A stretch of DNA of 41,269 bases, taken from NCBI GenBank assembly GCA_040007395.1, contig JBDTVG010000281.1, positions 1-41,269 of the forward strand, given 5' to 3'. A model generated the notes under the pieces. The model searched no databases. It was given only the letters and a program-made list of their open reading frames with translations, and had not been told where the DNA came from. Position 1 is the stretch's first letter, and each line of letters starts with the position of its first letter. This document shows, one piece after another, positions 38,696-41,269 of the stretch. This stretch comes from DATGFK01 sp040007395. Lineage in GTDB: Bacteria; Chloroflexota; Anaerolineae; Aggregatilineales; UBA2796. A program made the translations under genes and the position numbers.

Positions 38696-40951
38696 ATGGA
38701 ACAGGTTTTTGAACGCCGTCCTTGGTTGGTGCCGGTGGTATTAGCACTGTTGACGATCATTTTTCTCAAACCCATTGTATTTCCCGATCCGAACACTGCC
38801 CTCAATGGTGCGGACTTCCGCACGCTGTTTTACCCGCTGCATCAGTATATCCGTGAGACAGTTCAAGCGGGCGAGTTGCCATTGTGGAACCCGCGCATTT
38901 ACATCGGACACCCAGTGATCGGCGATCCCCACGCCGCCTTGCTCTACCCAGCCACATGGTTTATGTGGCTGGTCGGAGTCGAGCGCGGCATGAATCTCTC
39001 GATGGTTTTTCATATGTGGCTGGCGGCATGGGGCATGGCACGTCTGACCCGCAGTTTTGGCAGTACGCATGTTGGCGGTATTCTGGCGGGTATCGTCTAC
39101 GCGATGAGTGGTTGGGCAGCGGCGCGTTTCTATGCTGGACATTATCAATTGTACGTCGTCTTCGCATGGATTCCTTGGGCGTTGGTCGCCTACCGCTATG
39201 CGCTGCGACGTGGCACGTGGCGTTCGGGTTTACCGGGTGCCGCCGTGCTTGGTGCGGCAATTCTCGCGGGTCATCCGCCGATGCTGGTCTATCTGGTGAT
39301 CTCGCTTGGCACGATGTGGATCTTCCACATTGCCCAGAGTGACGATCCGATGCAGGCAGCTTGGCGAGCTACACGACAGTTAGCCTTTATCGCGGTAAGT
39401 GGCGCAATCCTCGGTGCGGCGCTGCTGCTGCCTGCCGCCGAATTGACAGATGTTTCCGTGCGGACAGCGGATGATCTCGGCTTTGTCAACTCCTTCGCCT
39501 TGCCGCCTGCCCAATATATCAGTCTGGCGCTGCCTACGTTTTTCGGCACACCGGGCGTGAGTCAATACGGTTACTGGGGCATGGATTTTTACCAGGAGTT
39601 CACCGCCTATGCCGGACTGCTGCCCCTGCTGGCTATTCCGTTGGCATTTCGGCTGCGTCGCCGTGAGGCTTGGTATTTCATTGGCATGGTGGCGTTTGGC
39701 TTGGTGCTCTCCATCGGCGTTGAAGGCGCGTTAGTCGCATTGTTCTACCAGTGGATTCCCGGTTTTAGTCTGTTTCGGGTTCCGGCGCGAGGCTTATTTT
39801 TCGTGGTGCTAGGTATGGCTGGCTTAACTGCGCTCCTCGTTTCGGCATTGCAACGGGGCACGCCCGCATCGCGCCGTGAACTGCTGCGACCTGCGGTTCG
39901 TCTATGGGTGCCAGTCGCGACGGCAATTGCCTTTGCGGGGGCAGTCTTCTTGGCTGGCTGGTATTCCAGTGCTAGCCATGTCCAACCAATGCCGCTGCGG
40001 GCCTTGATCGATGCAGGGGCATTTGGCGAAGCCGGGGTAATCTTGCTCGGTGTGTGGTTCGCGTTATGGCTGTGGACAGAGGCCAATCCAAAGGTAGCCC
40101 GTTGGGCGCTCATACTAACTTGTTTGATCATCACGCTCGACGCATGGCACATCGGCATACGGATCATTCAAATGGCTCCGATTCAGGAAGACCCGATTTG
40201 GACTGGTGCACGTACTTATGTGCCAACCGGAGCCGATGCGCGAGTGGTTGCGCCCTACGGCTTCTGGAATGTTGCCAGTGCGACAGGCCATCTTGATGTT
40301 AATGGCGACGATCCGCTGGAAATTGAGACGTACAACAAACTGGACAATTTGAGCGATGATTATGATCCGCTCACGCCAGTCAACACCTTGTTAGGCGTAA
40401 AGTATATGCTCGCCGACAAGCCCTACGATAAGCCTAACTTTGAGCTAATCGGCAAAGCAGGATCGGATCTATACTACCGTCGAACTGATCCATTTCCGCG
40501 TGCGTGGATCGCGCAAAACGTGATCGTCGAAGGCAACGACGATGCAGTGCTACAACATATCACTTCTGGCAAGGAAGATCTGCGAAAGACGGTGTATATT
40601 GACCGCCCTTTCGACTGCCCGACAAATCCCGTAGCTGGTGCAGCCGCGATCACCACATATCGCCCCAACGATGTTACGATTGCGACGAGTGGTAGCGGCG
40701 GGTTGTTAGTCTTGAGCGACCAGTTTTACACGGGGTGGCAAGCTAGCGTCGATGGCAAAGATGTGGAAACCGTCCGCACGTTGACGGCATTTCGCGGCGT
40801 ATGTGTTCCAGCGGGTGATCACACGGTACAGTTTAAGTATCGTCCGCTATCATTCTATGCAGGCGTGATTATTTCGGTGGTCGGTTGGCTCTCGCTGCTG
40901 ATCTACCTAATGGCGCTGTATCGTACTACACGTTCGGCGCGGGCAGCATAA
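38696..40951 (+). CDS. YfhO-like multi-spanning membrane protein, tandem copy 1
   Basis: A 751-aa polytopic protein. A first helix (PVVLALLTIIFLKPIVF, residues ~12-28) is followed by an extracytoplasmic loop with GADFRTLFYPLHQYIRE and PLWNPRIYIGHPVIGDPHAA, which is the YfhO-like catalytic-loop region. About 11 more helices reach residue ~490. An extracytoplasmic domain contains LSDQFYTGWQASVDGKDVE near 680, and a last helix lies at ~722-742. The loop composition suggests sugar-lipid binding, as in GT-C proteins. ATG 38696 has AGG 9 nt upstream. A second copy starts 17 bp after its stop, so this is a tandem duplication. Confidence 0.85.
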   Translation: MEQVFERRPWLVPVVLALLTIIFLKPIVFPDPNTALNGADFRTLFYPLHQYIRETVQAGELPLWNPRIYIGHPVIGDPHAALLYPATWFMWLVGVERGMNLSMVFHMWLAAWGMARLTRSFGSTHVGGILAGIVYAMSGWAAARFYAGHYQLYVVFAWIPWALVAYRYALRRGTWRSGLPGAAVLGAAILAGHPPMLVYLVISLGTMWIFHIAQSDDPMQAAWRATRQLAFIAVSGAILGAALLLPAAELTDVSVRTADDLGFVNSFALPPAQYISLALPTFFGTPGVSQYGYWGMDFYQEFTAYAGLLPLLAIPLAFRLRRREAWYFIGMVAFGLVLSIGVEGALVALFYQWIPGFSLFRVPARGLFFVVLGMAGLTALLVSALQRGTPASRRELLRPAVRLWVPVATAIAFAGAVFLAGWYSSASHVQPMPLRALIDAGAFGEAGVILLGVWFALWLWTEANPKVARWALILTCLIITLDAWHIGIRIIQMAPIQEDPIWTGARTYVPTGADARVVAPYGFWNVASATGHLDVNGDDPLEIETYNKLDNLSDDYDPLTPVNTLLGVKYMLADKPYDKPNFELIGKAGSDLYYRRTDPFPRAWIAQNVIVEGNDDAVLQHITSGKEDLRKTVYIDRPFDCPTNPVAGAAAITTYRPNDVTIATSGSGGLLVLSDQFYTGWQASVDGKDVETVRTLTAFRGVCVPAGDHTVQFKYRPLSFYAGVIISVVGWLSLLIYLMALYRTTRSARAA
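38943..38997 (+). repeat. 55-base tract identical to 41215-41269
   Basis: Positions 38943-38997 are identical to 41215-41269 over all 55 bases, including third codon positions. The first 75 bases of the two genes differ at 14 positions, nearly all silent. The match runs to the window edge and may continue. Confidence 0.9.
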
Positions 40952-40967
40952 GGAAAAGTTATCAATT

Positions 40968-41269
40968 ATGGAAAAGGCTTTCGAGCGCCGTCCGTGGCTG
41001 GTTCCAGTCGTGTTAGCGCTGCTGACGATTATCTTTCTCAAACAGGTGATCTTCCCACTGCCGGGTTACGCTCTGGATGGCGCAGACTTACGCACGATGT
41101 TCTATCCGCTGCATGGTTACATTCGCCAGACGCTGCTTTCGGGCGAGCTGCCGCTGTGGAATCCCCATATTTACATCGGACATCCGATTGTCGGCAACCC
41201 CCACGCCGCCTTATTCTACCCAGCCACATGGTTTATGTGGCTGGTCGGAGTCGAGCGCGGCATGAATCT
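40968..41269 (+). CDS. YfhO-like membrane protein, tandem copy 2 (3' end outside window)
   Basis: The first 100 codons of a paralogue of the previous gene; the rest is cut off by the window end. Codons 1-25 differ from copy 1 by only two amino acids (Q3K, V4A) yet by 14 bases, and GYIRQTLLSGELPLWNPHIYIGHP corresponds in part to the loop of copy 1. The first helix and the start of the extracytoplasmic loop are visible. AAGGA lies about 13 nt before ATG 40968. From 41215 the DNA becomes identical to copy 1. Function as for copy 1; whether it is complete cannot be seen. Confidence 0.85.
   Translation, partial: MEKAFERRPWLVPVVLALLTIIFLKQVIFPLPGYALDGADLRTMFYPLHGYIRQTLLSGELPLWNPHIYIGHPIVGNPHAALFYPATWFMWLVGVERGMN

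Noticed and set aside
1..41269. CRISPR array or other regularly spaced direct repeats
   Set aside because: Reading all intergenic gaps showed no repeated unit at regular spacing; the only repeats are the hairpins and the tandem YfhO genes.

Overview
The window reads as a piece of a bacterial chromosome with moderate GC, dense genes, short intergenic gaps and many 4-bp start/stop overlaps (GTGA or ATGA). The gene set best fits a Chloroflexota bacterium, probably Anaerolineae-like. It includes a fused transaldolase/glucose-6-phosphate isomerase, several large YfhO-like and GT39-type membrane proteins, a membrane-fused spermidine-synthase-like protein, a TIGR01906/DUF1461 protein, and a Flp-type pilin beside an anchored partner. 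This placement comes from recalled family distributions, not from a search. No rRNA, tRNA, CRISPR array, prophage or complete transposase gene was seen.

Layout. (1) 30-4417: two overlapping UvrD/AddAB-like helicase genes; the first keeps a P-loop but has a degenerate Walker B. (2) 4511-5305: a small orphan and a directly abutting membrane protein whose first ~20 residues look like the start of an HNH endonuclease. (3) 5428-7545: L-glutamate gamma-semialdehyde dehydrogenase and a four-CxxC protein. (4) 7705-16594: a pentose-phosphate locus with tal-pgi fusion, gnd, zwf and an OpcA-Pgl fusion. It is interrupted at 10609-11460 by an AT-rich stretch holding a long hairpin, a 154-bp TA-flanked inverted-repeat element and an unknown 133-aa ORF. 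(5) 16813-18197: Flp-like pilin and an overlapping anchored partner, convergent with (6) 18200-21734, a minus-strand ABC-2 exporter operon (ATPase, permease, permease) behind a near-consensus promoter. (7) 21982-25401: DUF4240 protein, peptide deformylase, an unknown 403-aa protein and a lipoprotein glutaminyl-peptide cyclotransferase. (8) 25668-27572: a type-I ABC exporter whose promoter is covered by two palindromes and which ends in a strong terminator. (9) 27799-41269: a surface-glycan region with an aminotransferase / SDR / hexapeptide acyltransferase / polyprenyl-phosphate glycosyltransferase operon. It continues with YfhO-like, spermidine-synthase-like, DUF1461 and GT39 membrane proteins, and two tandem paralogous YfhO-like genes, the last cut by the window end.

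How the genes work together. Region 4 encodes the whole oxidative branch (G6PDH with its OpcA effector, lactonase, 6PG dehydrogenase) plus transaldolase and PGI, so glucose-6-P and fructose-6-P can be cycled for NADPH. Region 9 plausibly makes an N-acylated amino sugar, loads a sugar on a polyprenyl carrier and transfers it outside the membrane with GT-C-type enzymes.

Most unusual items: the apparent HNH-start/membrane-protein chimera at 4766-5305; the OpcA-Pgl fusion; the TA-flanked inverted-repeat element inside the pentose-phosphate locus; the palindrome-covered promoter at 25531-25567; and the 55-base perfectly identical tract between two otherwise diverged tandem YfhO genes.
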